Position numbers and translations under genes: made by a program
Notes under the pieces: model-generated
What the model was told of the DNA's origin: nothing
The model's input: only the letters and a program-made list of their open reading frames with translations
Database searches by the model: none
NCBI GenBank assembly: GCA_022059125.1
Contig: JAEUWY010000015.1
Coordinates: forward strand, 744,001-808,000
Length of the DNA: 64,000 bases
From: Corynespora cassiicola
Taxonomy: Eukaryota; Ascomycota; Dothideomycetes; Pleosporales; Corynesporascaceae
Direction of reading: 5' to 3'
In this document: positions 11,823 to 23,873 of the stretch, piece after piece
Numbering within the stretch: the first letter of the stretch is position 1
Layout: the number at the start of each line of letters is the position of its first letter

Positions 11823-14800
11823 ATGGCAGAATCTGTCGCAGGAGTAGCTGCAGCCGCCAGCATCATTCAAATCGTCCATATCGGCTTTCATGTGGCGAAT
11901 CGGATCCGCAAATTTTCCGAAGACCAATATGAACTCCCCGAGAATTTAGAAGACATAAGGCACCGTCTTGATGCTTTCATCCCGACTTGGCAAAGACTTC
12001 GCGATGACCAGGAGGCACAGAAAGAGCTAGGGAGCTTCTTAGATAATCTTAACGAGAAGGTTAAGAAGCTCGAAAAAATCCTGAGTGAATACCTCCCACC
12101 GAAGAGTGCACCAAGAGCAGACAAGATCAAAGCTGGATTGAAAAGCCTAGGAAAAGATGAAGCAATTCGGAAGCTTAGCGCGAGTCTAGAGAGTGACACA
12201 ATTTATCTCAACTCGTACATGGCTGCTCGGACTCCAGCAAACAACCCACCTTATTTGCAGGATCAAGAGTTTTTCAAGGTACCTCACAGAATAGTTGCGC
12301 ACTTCACAGGCCGGAAGAAGGAGCTCGACTCACTTAACAAAGCTCTGGACAAACCTCCCCAGATTGTCATATTGCAAGCCATGGGCGGCCAAGGAAAGAC
12401 ACAGCTAGCGTTCAAATACTGTGAAAAATGTCGAGCTACTTCCCGATTCAAGGGGATATTTTGGGTCAACTCCAACTCGGAAGCAGCGCTACGGAGAGAT
12501 TTAGAGACTCTTTCGGGCTTCCTGAAACCTCCCGAAAAAGTAATTCCGGATTCTGAGGGCAGGATAAAGTTTGTTCACCAGTATTTGACTCACTGGAAAT
12601 ACGAATGGCTCCTGGTAATGGACAACTATGATGACCCTGGATCTTTCAAGAACATCATGGACTATATGCCAAAATCTGAACGTGGGCGTATATTGATCAC
12701 AAGTCGTGATCCGGATACATGGAGACTGGGGAAACAGATACCCTTAGCACCCTTGGAAGAACAGGACGCCGTACATCTTTTGCTGGTTTGTGCTGATATC
12801 CATCCCGACCAAGACAAGCAGGGCTACGGTGCAGATATTGTACGCCGACTCGGATATCTTCCCTTAGCTATAGATCAAGCAGGATCTTATATCCGAGACC
12901 AAGGAGGTGCAACTGCACTCGCAACTTTCTTACGGGACTACGAAGAAGAGAAATCAAGGATCTGGAAAAGTCAACCGACTACATGGGATGACCATGCGAA
13001 AACAGTATTCACCACCTGGGAGCTCGCGTTTTCGCGCATTGACAAGAGTCCTGTTGAGAAACCTGGTGTTGCTGAATTCATCCACACTTTGGGATACTTC
13101 CATCACGAGAACATATCCGAATCTCTGTTTCAGTCAGCGGCAGACTTTGAAGATTTACCTGGTTCTCCATTTCCATGGGATGCCCTTTTCAAAAAAGCCG
13201 ATGGCTCTTGGAGCCACTTCAACTTCAAAGACATCGCTGTTTTTGTGAAGAAATTAGGGCTTGTATCTACATTCTTTGAAACCGAAGGGACCGTACAACT
13301 ATCGCTGCATCCCCTCGTTGGTGATTGGCTTAGAGTTCGTTCGGAAGCCCAAACAATGCTATCTTACAGGCACATAGCATCAAGGGTCCTCTCTCATACC
13401 ATTTCAAAGCATTTCCATCAATCTCCAATATTTGGGAGGATGTTCAAAGCAGAATTCTCTGAAGAAAATCAAATATTGGCACACATAAGAGTCTGGAGAT
13501 CTGCATTTTCAAAGAACATCGAGAAAGACGGCCCAATATGGATTCCTGGACCTGAGGGATACCTTTGCGCTGAAATTTGGATTGCATCATTCTTATATCA
13601 CCTGGGCGAGTTCAGAGAGTCCCTAGATATCCTGGAATTGCTCGCGCGCTACCAGGACCGAGTTCAGGATCCGGATCGAAAGGGAAGTTTCATACGAGCT
13701 ATAGAACATCTCTCAACATTAAACCTCAGGGACCTAGGACTAGATGGCGAACATTCGAGATATGTCGAGAACGTTATCCAAAGACGCAAGAACGCTCTCG
13801 GAAGCAATCATCCAGCAACCCTCTGGTTTGTAGTATATAAAATGATTACCTTGGGCAAAGACAGAGCCTATGATGGTTACATGGACTATTATAAGGGAGT
13901 GCTCCAGCAAGTAGAGCAATTGGACCAGAGCGACCTCGAAAACAGACTCATTCGAGATATGGCGGAAGTATATATCACGACACAGAGTATGCATCAACCA
14001 TGGAGTGACGACTCCGTAAACTCAAAGTGGGAGAATATCAAGAAGCTACCCAAAGACCAATGGAGCTTTGGTTTGTGGCATAGTGTGCTTGAGTGTTCAT
14101 GGCGATTCAATATCGAAGACACTGTGGATTTGATCAAAGAATTAATTGATACTGCTGAAAAACATCCTGGGGAGGAAGCACGCTCTCTCCTCGAAATCGC
14201 TACTCTTGTTCGAAATCTTCTCATCGGGCACCAAGGAATCGAAATCAAAGCCGAAACACTCAAAAACGCAATGAAGCTATTCAGAGGGAAATACTGGAAC
14301 GAGATATTATTTTTTATCCATCTTGCAACGAAAGATCCCTCTCAAAAGGAGATGATTTGTTACCAGGCTCTCAAATGGATAGAAGAATTCCACTCCGCAA
14401 CAGAAGAATACAAGAAGAACAAGACTGTTGAGTGGAGCTCCAGACTTGTCCATACGCTTTTCATCGAAGGCAAACATACAGAGATGAAGCGCCTCCAGAG
14501 TAAATACAAAGACAGCCCCTGGAGCATAGTATCGGCATTGGAAATTGCTTGCTTAGATCTGTTTTTGAGAACTCAGAAGAGCCTAAAGGACACATGTCTC
14601 ATTTCCCTAGCAATTGTTCACAGCATGGAGAGTTTATTCAATCTCAGATTATCATCTGGCTTACCCAAGTACCGCTCCACGGAGATAAAAGATGCGATCA
14701 GAATATTCCAACCCTCTCTGTCTGAATGCCACAAAGAAGACGGCGGATCTATATGGATGGGATTCACTCCATTCTACTATGTTTATCTCCCTATGTTCCT

Positions 14801-15464
14801 CGCACTGACTGGACTCCATGAAGATAAGGCAGCTGTACTTATAGCAAACACCATTATCACGAATTTCCCGAAATATGGCACACAAAATGCTCAGCACATG
14901 TTAAGTTTCCTTCCATACATCACCAAGCTGTACCCTCAAATTATACCCAAAGATGGACAAAAGGATCACACGGAGGAAGAAGATTGCGTCGTCAATTCTC
15001 AGCTAGGCTACTATTGCCTCGCGGGATTGGTGATGACTGCATTGAGACATGCAATTCAGAACGCTCCTCTGGATCAACACGAACGGTGCTACAAAAGCTG
15101 CCATCCCCTGATAGAGCGTATCGAATCCGAGGCATCCACTCGGTATGGAAAAGATTGGGTCGACGCCGCCAGGAACGAATTGGAAATAAATGAACAACTT
15201 TGCGACGAGACGAGAGATCTACGGGACAACTTCCGACTGGCACGGACATGGTGGGAAGAATCAATGCCCGTGCATTCAAACCTGGAAGAAAATTTAGCAG
15301 ACAGTCCTGAAAGATCGCAGGCGGAAGATAATGCCCCTTCAACTCCTGCCATAAAAAGCTCCATACAGGGGGCTACAGATCAGTCAGGACTTCTGACCTT
15401 ACCCACATCGCCGACTGCAGAAAAGAAGAAGAAGAAGAGATGGTGGAGACGACTCAAGAAGTAA
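11823..15464 (+). CDS. NLR/STAND protein: SesA-like N-terminus, NB-ARC, TPR-like C-terminus
   Basis: A fungal NOD-like receptor of the kind linked to non-self recognition and programmed cell death. Single exon, 1213 residues. Residues 1-135 form a helical N-terminal domain starting MAESVAGVAAAASIIQ, resembling the SesA/NACHT-N class. NB-ARC follows: P-loop GGQGKTQLA (188-196), Walker B LLVMDNYDD (263-271), RGRILITSR (287-295) and a GLPL-like LGYLPLAIDQAG (343-354). The C-terminal part is helical; one stretch (about 625-680, with LGSNHPATL) looks like kinesin-light-chain TPRs, but the repeats are diverged and not the high-identity arrays of hypervariable NLRs. The last residues are strongly basic with two tryptophans (KKKKKRWWRRLKK), suggesting membrane or nucleic-acid contact. 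The ligand and effector mode are unknown. Confidence 0.88.
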   Translation: MAESVAGVAAAASIIQIVHIGFHVANRIRKFSEDQYELPENLEDIRHRLDAFIPTWQRLRDDQEAQKELGSFLDNLNEKVKKLEKILSEYLPPKSAPRADKIKAGLKSLGKDEAIRKLSASLESDTIYLNSYMAARTPANNPPYLQDQEFFKVPHRIVAHFTGRKKELDSLNKALDKPPQIVILQAMGGQGKTQLAFKYCEKCRATSRFKGIFWVNSNSEAALRRDLETLSGFLKPPEKVIPDSEGRIKFVHQYLTHWKYEWLLVMDNYDDPGSFKNIMDYMPKSERGRILITSRDPDTWRLGKQIPLAPLEEQDAVHLLLVCADIHPDQDKQGYGADIVRRLGYLPLAIDQAGSYIRDQGGATALATFLRDYEEEKSRIWKSQPTTWDDHAKTVFTTWELAFSRIDKSPVEKPGVAEFIHTLGYFHHENISESLFQSAADFEDLPGSPFPWDALFKKADGSWSHFNFKDIAVFVKKLGLVSTFFETEGTVQLSLHPLVGDWLRVRSEAQTMLSYRHIASRVLSHTISKHFHQSPIFGRMFKAEFSEENQILAHIRVWRSAFSKNIEKDGPIWIPGPEGYLCAEIWIASFLYHLGEFRESLDILELLARYQDRVQDPDRKGSFIRAIEHLSTLNLRDLGLDGEHSRYVENVIQRRKNALGSNHPATLWFVVYKMITLGKDRAYDGYMDYYKGVLQQVEQLDQSDLENRLIRDMAEVYITTQSMHQPWSDDSVNSKWENIKKLPKDQWSFGLWHSVLECSWRFNIEDTVDLIKELIDTAEKHPGEEARSLLEIATLVRNLLIGHQGIEIKAETLKNAMKLFRGKYWNEILFFIHLATKDPSQKEMICYQALKWIEEFHSATEEYKKNKTVEWSSRLVHTLFIEGKHTEMKRLQSKYKDSPWSIVSALEIACLDLFLRTQKSLKDTCLISLAIVHSMESLFNLRLSSGLPKYRSTEIKDAIRIFQPSLSECHKEDGGSIWMGFTPFYYVYLPMFLALTGLHEDKAAVLIANTIITNFPKYGTQNAQHMLSFLPYITKLYPQIIPKDGQKDHTEEEDCVVNSQLGYYCLAGLVMTALRHAIQNAPLDQHERCYKSCHPLIERIESEASTRYGKDWVDAARNELEINEQLCDETRDLRDNFRLARTWWEESMPVHSNLEENLADSPERSQAEDNAPSTPAIKSSIQGATDQSGLLTLPTSPTAEKKKKKRWWRRLKK

Positions 15465-16175
15465 AGCAGTCGAGCTCCATTGAGACTGGCCTGGCCTCTA
15501 CTTTATGCGCAACCAGTATCAGAAGTGGATCCAGTGTCTTTGAAAACCTGCCAAAGCGGTGATTTTTGGGGGCAAACTGCTTTCTGTCCTATGACACAAT
15601 TTTCTATACTTAGTATGGCACGCTTCCCCTCTATGGTTTTCGTTTCTTGTACCTGCCTCTCGAGGGAGGAGGCATGCCACAGATAGTTTTACTTGGCATT
15701 CAGGCCATGGGTTTTTGTTTAATCTATCAATCTGCTATGGATATGCTACTTGTTATAATCTACTCAATGAACATACTCCCCCCTTGTATTATCCAGCTCA
15801 TCGTTATATTCCATCAAAACTCAGCGCGAGTCTGTTAACCACTTCTAGTCTGATACATCACGTCCACTCATCTGGTTACTCTAACCAGCCCTCACAACCG
15901 CATTCGTCCTAAATCACCCACACATCACATCACAAGCCACAAAATCCTATTGTAGGCGCACAAGCTCTTCCATTCAATCCCAACCCATCTCAATCTGATA
16001 TTTTCTACAAACGCTATGCAAACACGCACCTCCCCACATTCCACTCCTCCCTCCCCCCTCATTATTCAAACGCAAAAAGCGGAAGGAAGGGACCCAAAAA
16101 AGCAGACAAGGCGCCTAATCATACACAATCATTCATGAACACATATGCTCGCTCATCCTCCCCCTTCGCATTCGC
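15465..16175. other. Spacer between convergent genes
   Basis: Holds the 3' ends of the NLR and NUP159 genes. It is T-rich then C/A-rich, and I see no gene in it. Confidence 0.6.
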
Positions 16176-19100
16176 CTATCCGACTTTGGTAGTCTTGACA
16201 CCACGCTCGAGCAGCGCGATGGAAAGGCCCTTAGCCACTCCACGCCTCTTTCTGCTCGTCTGCTTGAGTTCCTCCAGGTTGTCTTCGACGGCGCTCTCAA
16301 TCTGCAGCAGCTCGTTGACCGGATCGCTGGGGCTGCCGGGAGGTGTGTAGAAGAGGCCGTAGCCCTTGCTGGGTGTGGTGTCCACCTCGGGCGTCAGGGC
16401 GCGGCGGTTGAGCTCGGCTAGGCTCATTTTGCTGCGACTGGTGGCTGGGGTGACAAAGGGGCTCTCTGCTGCGGCTAGAGTGCGCGAACGGCGAGAGGGA
16501 GTTCCGACCTGGCGGGATGAAGAAGAAGAGGGGCGTGAGGGTTCCGAGGGGTTGAGGCGGCGGAACCGGGACTCCAGGAGCGCAATCTCGCTATTCTTCT
16601 TCTCGGTCAGGGAGATCAACTTGTTGATGGTGTTCTTCACAGCTTCAACAGTGGGAACAGACTCGGTCTTTCCATTCCGAGCATGGGCCGATGCAAGCTT
16701 AGAGCGGCATAGCATGAGCGCCTCTTCGGCCTTGGCCAGCTGAGTCAAGATAGCTGCATAGTCGTTGCGCAGAGCTTTCTGTTGATCGGCGAGTTCCTTG
16801 GGAAGAGAGGCTTTGCGAATAGCCTCAAGTTTCTCCGGGTCCTTGCGGTTGATAATTTGACGGCGGATGTCATTGATCTTGGTCATGAGGCGGGCCTTTT
16901 CGCGGAACAATCGAGCCATCTGGCTGAGCTTATCTACCACATCTTGCACACGTCCTGCATCCAGCTCGCCTTCCAACTGATCTTCAAGATCCATCAGGTC
17001 TTTGATTTCCACAAGACTCCAAGTGTCGAACCATGGGCCCATTTCACCTTGCTCCTCTACCTCTTCGAGAGCAGCACGCGTACGTTCCGTGTATGTCTGA
17101 GGCCGCTCGTGGAATTCGACAAAAGCCTTGAGAGATCGCCAGTTGAGTCCTACAGTATCTACCATGCTGTTGATGTCTCTGTATACGATTTCGATCTGAG
17201 CAGCGTGGCCAGTCTTGGTTTTTGATGCTCCATTGTAATCCGTATGTGCGACAAATCTGTCCAAAGTTCGACTTGGTTCAACGTCACTTGCGAGAAGCTC
17301 GCGGACGCGTTCATCCTCGTCATCCTCTAGATCAGACACCCCCAGCTGAGGAGTGGGCGGCTTGCTCTGTTGGATGGAGGCACTCAATGAAGAGGCACCA
17401 GGGGGGATGACTGGCTCTCGCCGCGAGCCGAGCATGGATGTTGACGCAGACCGCACAGGGCTGGGCGAACGCAGGTTGCTTCGGGTTCGGGCATTGGCTC
17501 CCCAGGCGGGAGCCTTGATTTTTGGAGGCTGACTGAAAGGTGAAGGTACGGCGGGTTTGTTAGCTTGGCCGAACAGAGGAGGGGCGGGCGATTCGCTTCT
17601 ACCAGAACGGGATGGCGGGCCCGACTTGACGACCGGTGGAGTGGGCGCAGCAGGGAATCTTGGTCCTTGATTGACGCTGTTCTGCAAACTCCAAGCAGGT
17701 TTTGTCGATCGAGATCGTCGGGCAGCATCGGATGGAGATGGTTCGTTCTCATCTGCTTGCTCCTCAACTTCAAAATCCTCTCCCTCATCATCCTCTTCGT
17801 CTTCCTCATCTTCATCTCCCTCGTCCTCGCTCTGCTCGTCGTTTTCGCTCTCTTCTTCGGATGAAGGCTCGTTTGATTTCGGTGCATGTACCTCAACTGG
17901 GGGACTGCCGGCGAGAGGAGGCAAATCATCTTCATCCTTCTTGGGTGTCTTCCACGTCATTGGATCTGGGGGCAGAGGCGCATCCTCTGGGATCTTCGCT
18001 GGCGCGGGCACAGGTGCTTTTGGCGTGGCAGTCTCCTTTGCGGGAGTGGGTGCTCCGAATAACGGCTTGGCAGGTTTGGGAGGGGATGCCGGAGTAGTCG
18101 ATATGTCCTGTAGCCTCTTCTCCTGCTCCTCTTCTTTGATAGGCGTGGCAGGAACTGCAGGCTTCGAGCTAGACCCACCAAGGGTAGACGCGAAGTCACC
18201 ACCGAAGAGAGACGCAGAAGAAGGAGCTGCTGGTTTCGGTAAGTCATCTTTGGCGGACCCATCGCCCTTGAACGTCGAGCCCAGCTTGAAACCATTCGAA
18301 GGGACACCAAAGAGGCCTTGCGACTGAGGAGTAGGCGTGGCTTCGTCCCTCTGTCTCCTCTGTGCTTCGTCTGCATCGACAGTGTCTGAGGACTTGGTCG
18401 ACGTAAAAGACGAACCGGCCTGTCCAAAAACCGAGCCGCCTTTCTGTGCAGGCGTATTGCCCCAGGACGGCAACGTTGAACCCTCCTTGGAGCTGACTGT
18501 GACAGTGGAACCGAAGCTAGGCTCAGTACTGAGGCCCTTGAATCCACCAGCTGCTCCCCCGAAAGGCGATTTCTGCTGGCTCAAAGAGGCAAACGAAGAT
18601 TGGCCGCCACTGACGCTGCCAAAGCTCGAGAAAGGGGTAGCGCCATTCGATGAACCAAACTTGGCGAAGCCCGATCCACTGTCTGCTGCTGCACTCGCGA
18701 ACGGGTTGGCTTTGGGCTGAGCAGCTGGTGATTGAGACGCCGAACCCCAAGGAGAAGTCTTGTTGCCCATGCCGCCCGACGACCCAAAAGCTGATGGAGC
18801 TCCAAATGCCGGTTTCGATGCTCCACCCATTGCAGACGGAGCTCCAAAAGCTGGTTTTGACGCGCCTCCCATAGAGGGAGCCCCAAAGGCTGGCGTGGAT
18901 GACCCTCCCGTGGTAGAAGGAGCCCCAAAAGCCGGCGTGGTGGAGCCGCCCATCGATGTCGCTCCGAATGCGGGGGTAGCTGGCTTGCCAAAGGCAGGAG
19001 TAGCAGGCTTGCCGAAGGCGGGAGTTGATGGTGAGCCAAAGCTAGGTTCAGCAAACTTGGAGGCTGCGGGAGTACTGAAAGGGTTGATTGGTTTGGCAGG

Positions 19101-20687
19101 AGATGTCTGCGCGGGGACAGGCGCCGTAGTCGAAGCAGATGGTGCTGACTGTTCGGCAGGTGATGCCGATTTGTTCTCTGTAGAAGCTTCTTGGTCGTCG
19201 CAAGTCGGATTGATAAGTCCCGGATAGGGTTTCGATGCTTCGATTGATTGGTTCCACACAATCCACCAAGCCGAAAGTATACCTTGGTGGGTGAGCATAA
19301 AGTAGGCTGGCAATGGCGAGCCAGAATCCATGATTTCCGGCATCAAGGGGACTGGCCGCAAAACCTTCTCTCTGCTAGACAAATCAAGGGCTTCTCCAAC
19401 TAGAAGACTGTCGCCTTCTTCTCCAAGGACCATCTGGGGAAGCTGGGCCTTTCTGCTGTCGATGGGATTGGTGACAACCCAGTCATTGATTGTCTCTTGT
19501 TGCGCTGTTATCTGCTCACTTGAGACTGTGAAGACGGCCGTGTCAGAGGAGTTCGAGGCTGCAACAATAAGCATATCGTCAAGGACGGGCTCCCAATTTC
19601 GTAGTCTAAATACAGAAAAGCGGGGAGGGGGATTCCGTGGTGGGGCGGTCAAGTTGGAAAACAGCACCTCGCAAGGAGCCCTGCTAAAGGAGAAGCTGGA
19701 GCGGTCTTTGTTAGTCTTTACAAAGTTGTAAATGTTGTCCTCTTCCTCGTTTTTCTTTGAAGAATGGACCACGAAGAACTCGTCGTTGTTGAGCCAGTGC
19801 ACAGCCGACACTGTCACAGTTAGTAATCTCGATGGGGGATTTCAGCGTAATGTGAGCATACTGATATAATCGTTGGGAACCTCTGGTGGACGAGGAACGG
19901 TAGCCATTTTGCGGCCGCTAGCCATGTATTGTACAGCGGTTCCATTGCTTAGACCCGCAACGATGGCCTTGCCTTTGACACTCCATGCTGCGCACACAAC
20001 ACCCTCCTTCTGCAGCGTAACCACCTGATTGTCCTGGGTGACATCCACAACATCGATCCGTCCAGAGTCCAATATGACGGCATAGTATTGTTCAAAGTCA
20101 GTGGACGGATTGGGCAGAAGCGCCTTCACGGCTTGCTTTTCTGTGCCGATCTCTCGTTCAGGTTTTGGGTTCGGCTTGAGCAGCGATTCCGAATTGTAGA
20201 TAGCCAGACCTCCTCCACTCTCCGCTGAGACCAGCAAAAAGTCCTCGTTTGATGAGAACGCGACCTGGCGAAGCGGCGGCAATGGGATGGTAACATCGGG
20301 CGCAAAGTTGGAAATGATGTCCTGCTCGCCGGCGTCCCCCTTGAAAGCGCGTCGTACTTTTTCGGTCGAGGCTAGAACGAGGCCGTCAGGTCCGCCTGCA
20401 GCGAGCAGGCCGCGTTTGGACGCGATGGACAAGAGGCTCGCGGAGGAGGGAGGCAGCTTGTCGTGGGGCCATGGATTTGGGAGTAGTTTGAGTTTCTTTG
20501 CGCCTTCGGTTCCACCGAGGCCAAGAGCGGAAAAGCCTAGAGCCTGCGCGCAATGGTCAGCAAGATTGGGATTGATGGTGAGGGCACAGGGTTAGGGACT
20601 TGCCTCGGGGTCGATTTCTGCCAGCTCTGCGCCGGCATTGATGGAGGGCGCGTTTGCGCCAGACGTGGGACTGAAGGCAAAGGCCAT
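16176..20687 (-). CDS. NUP159: Nucleoporin Nup159 (cytoplasmic FG nucleoporin)
   Basis: Part of the cytoplasmic filaments of the nuclear pore; in yeast it docks the helicase Dbp5 for mRNA export. Exons 20687-20604, 20543-19862 and 19810-16176 (minus) give 1466 residues. Intron 1 has a GC donor (GAG then GCAAGT) and a GCGCAG acceptor; intron 2 has GTATGC, a TTACTAAC branch site and CAG. Residues 1 to about 400 fit the N-terminal beta-propeller. A central region carries many FG-type repeats, including PAFGxP units such as TPAFGKPA. An acidic stretch follows (EDEGDEDEEDEEDD). The last 450 residues are helical and coiled-coil rich, as expected for the Nup82-complex anchor. The first ATG giving MAFAFSPTSG was chosen because it reads through both introns in phase. 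It faces PUP1 across a 548-bp shared promoter. Confidence 0.93.
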
Positions 20688-21235
20688 GCTTGCGCGCAGC
20701 CACTCTGGTCGAATCTCACGCGACGGGGTTCGCGACGGGGTCCTGCGAATCAAGGGCGAGCCGTTCGCATCTGAGTAGGAGCGCTGGAGTTGGGGCGACG
20801 GGGTGGAAAAGGAGCGTTGTTGAGCCTTGGGTGGGCTCTGTTTAAAGAGTTCGAAGCTTCGGTTGAGTATGATGAAGGTCGGACGTGGGCCTGGCACTCT
20901 TTGCAAGGAAAGAGCGACAAGCGCGGGCTGCTCTTGCACCGGGATGGTGCTGTTATTGACTTTCTTCTTCAGAGCCTACAAACGATCGCCGCGCCAAGCC
21001 CCGCGACGTCCAAGCTCCAGGCACGACCAGCTGCGTACCCCATTCACTGCCTACCGCCGCCTGCCACTGCCTGTCATCGCCCGCCCGACCCTCCCCGCCG
21101 CACGCTCGTCGACCCCCATACTCCCACGATTGAGCATCAAGCATTCCTCTGAGCCTCGAAGACACCAGCCAGCCCCGTGCCCCGCCGTCTGACGCCCGCC
21201 TCCACAACACCTACATACGCCCACATCCACACGCC
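20688..21235. promoter_or_regulatory. Shared divergent promoter of NUP159 and PUP1
   Basis: 548 bp between two start codons facing away from each other. The right half is C-rich and A-rich on the plus strand, as in many fungal housekeeping leaders. No clear TATA box was seen. Confidence 0.6.
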
Positions 21236-22124
21236 ATGGCTGGCTTCGACTTCTCCAACCACAACCGCAATGCTGCGCTGCACGCACAGGGTGTGCCTCT
21301 CCCCAAGGCTACCAGCACGGGAACCACCATCGTGGGATGTTTGTTCGAGGGCGGCGTTGTCATTGCAGCAGATACACGAGCAACGAGCGGGCCCATAGTG
21401 GCAGACAAGGTACGTCGATGACCACATGTTGTGCCAACCCCTCTATCCGCCCATCTAACGCACTGTCTAGAACTGTGAGAAACTCCACTACATCGCCCCC
21501 CAGATCTGGTGTGCCGGAGCCGGTACCGCCGCCGACACCGAATTCACAACCGCCATCATCTCGTCCAACCTCGAGCTGCACGCCCTGTCGACAGGCCGTA
21601 AGCCCCGCGTAGTCACCTGCATGACTATGCTAAAGCAGCACCTGTTCCGCTACCAGGGCCATATCGGCGCCTACCTGGTCATCGCGGGCGTTGACCCCAC
21701 CGGCTCCCACCTCTTCACCGTGCACGCCCACGGCTCTACCGACAAACTGCCATACGTGACCATGGGTTCCGGATCGCTGGCCGCCATGTCCGTCTTCGAG
21801 ACGCAGTGGAAGTCGCGCCTCACCAAGGATGAGGCCGTGAAGCTGTGCTCCGACGCCATCGAGGCTGGTATCTGGAACGATTTGGGCTCCGGAAGCAACG
21901 TCGATGTCGCCATCATCACAGAGGAGAAGACGACCCTGCTGCGGAATTACAAGACGCCCAACACCCGCGGTGCCAAGCAGAGGAACTACAGGTTCCCCAG
22001 GGGTACCACTGCTGTGCTCAACGAGAAGATCATCACCAAGGAGGAGATTAGCAAGTACGTCTCCGTCTCTGAGCTCCGGGACGACGACATCCCAGAGGCA
22101 GAGAAGATGGAAGTGGATCAGTGA
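21236..22124 (+). CDS. PUP1: 20S proteasome subunit beta2 (Pup1/PSMB7 type)
   Basis: Catalytic beta2 subunit of the 20S proteasome, giving the trypsin-like cleavage activity. Exons 21236-21409 and 21471-22124 give 275 residues, with the intron in phase 0. The propeptide ends in STG and the mature enzyme starts at T30 ([13 protein letters not shown]), the catalytic N-terminal threonine; further hallmarks are [14 protein letters not shown] and [10 protein letters not shown]. The C-terminal tail ([13 protein letters not shown]) matches the extended beta2 arm that wraps beta3. Length is normal. It is divergent from NUP159 and convergent with ARP4. Confidence 0.97.
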
Positions 22125-22413
22125 TGAGGTGGCGATGCGGGCAAGAGGAAATGACTACACGCGGGCGTTTCGGACATGGACGACGTGTACTATAACCCGG
22201 GCTTTGGGACGATCCCAGACGGGTCATCTACGTTCGCCGGATATAGAAGCAGGCAAACAAATGATCACGAATCAGAACGTCAAAATGACAAAATGAAAAG
22301 TTAATGGTGATTTATTGTGCTAGACCACGAGCTTTTTGGACCTGACGCCAATGTAGCTAACCTTTGCAACCAAATTACTCCCAGCATTTGCCCCCTCCAC
22401 CACGTATGTCCGC
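22125..22413. other. Short spacer between convergent PUP1 and ARP4
   Basis: 289 bp holding both 3' UTRs, with AT-rich words such as TTTATTGTGC near 22310. No gene seen. Confidence 0.6.
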
Positions 22414-23873
22414 CTATCTGCACCGCTTCTCCACAATGTTGGCGCCATGCTCCTCGTACTCCTTCTTGGAGATCCAAAGCTGGTGGAAGCTGCCCAGGGA
22501 AGCGAGTATGCTTCCACCGATCCAGGCAGCGTACTTCCTCTCGACGACGGGGCCGGGGGCAATGAGCTTGTTCCGCGTGGAGGGATATATGCTGTTGATT
22601 TCGTAGTTGAGGCGCTCGTTGAACTTGTACAAGAGGGTGGAGCCACCGGTGACGACGATGTTCTGGAGCAGGAGGGGCCTCTGGTCTGCGTCGACCTGCT
22701 GGACGGCGGCCTGAACGAGGCGGGGAATGGTCTGCTCGTCCTTGGGGCGGGGGTTGTCAGCGTCATGGATGGCGGCGCCGGCATCGAAGAGGCCCTCTGC
22801 GGCTCTGAAGCGCTCCGCGCCGAAAACCTGGTTCCAGCCGTCGGGCATCTCGAAGGGGCGGCCGGGAGTCGACTTGGCAATCTCCTCGTTGGTACCGTTG
22901 GAGAAGCGGCCGGGACCGGGCCAAATTTCGACGACCGACTCCTTGAACTCGGTCAGGATGCGCTCCTCCTCGTGGCGCCTGAACGAGTCCAGTGGTGGGA
23001 TGTCGAACTTCTTGTATGTAGCTTGCGCTGGTGCGCCGGCGTCGACCTGAGTCTTGGATTTGACGAGGTAGTGTGGCGTGAGAGGGATCTCGGGCTGCGA
23101 CTGCTTGAAGAGCAAGCGGATCTGGTTTGAGACAAAGTTGCCTGCAAGAGGACTCTTTTGTACGCCTTTTCGCAAGACCATGCCGTCGAGCACAGGCGTG
23201 ACGGACGTATGCGATGCTCCCACATCAATGATGATACCAGACGCCTTTCCTGAGGCAAAAGCAGCTAGAACACCCGTCTTCTGGAGATAGAATGCAGGTG
23301 TACCCCACTCCTCCATCGCAATCTCAATGCTCTTTTCCCGCGCCTTTGTGCTGTTCCATCCTGGCTCTGTCATCAACAGCGGGCTCTCCTCCAGAGGCTT
23401 CTCAAGGTTCTCCGTGTTCTCCATATCAACATCCATGGCTTCGCCATTTGTGTCGTTGGGTTCGTTCAGTCCGTTCTTCGAGGGATTGCTGGCCTTGGGT
23501 CCTGTCAACCGTGATGTGATGGCGTATTCCCAGACCTTGGTCGCTGTCTCCCAATCCTCAACAATGCCGTCCGAACCCCAAAAGTTCTTAATCTGCAAAT
23601 TTCCTAGTGGGTTGTGAATCGCGTTCTCGCCGAAAAGGTACTGCGGGCCAGACTCCGCGTCGATTTGGCCGTAGAAGGAGGGACAAACAGACTTGGGGAC
23701 GTCCTCGCCAGCGAAACCGGCGCGTGTGGTGGAGAAGCCAGAGTCAAGCACGATCGCGGAGACCTCATCTGAATGGAACATCAGCAAAATCCATCGTCAA
23801 GCCTGCAGGTGTGGTTCTGACCTCCCGCGTACTCGCCCGAAGCTGGCGCGGTCGACGAGTTCGGAATGTTCAT
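22414..23873 (-). CDS. ARP4: Actin-related protein 4 (Arp4/BAF53 class)
   Basis: Nuclear actin-related protein shared by the NuA4, SWR1 and INO80 chromatin complexes. Exons 23873-23822 and 23768-22414 (minus) give 468 residues. The first exon encodes [17 protein letters not shown], and the intron (GTCAGA donor, TTCAG acceptor, phase 1) restores [20 protein letters not shown]. The actin-fold phosphate loops are recognisable in [11 protein letters not shown] and [17 protein letters not shown], and the C-terminal half has [18 protein letters not shown] and [13 protein letters not shown]. An acidic insertion ([16 protein letters not shown]) is typical of fungal Arp4. It shares a 290-bp promoter with GUP1. 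Confidence 0.95.

Noticed and set aside
16366..19731. Plus-strand open frames opposite NUP159
   Set aside because: Antisense shadows of the FG-repeat and coiled-coil coding sequence.
22447..23130. 227-codon plus-strand frame over ARP4
   Set aside because: Antisense shadow of the ARP4 coding exon.
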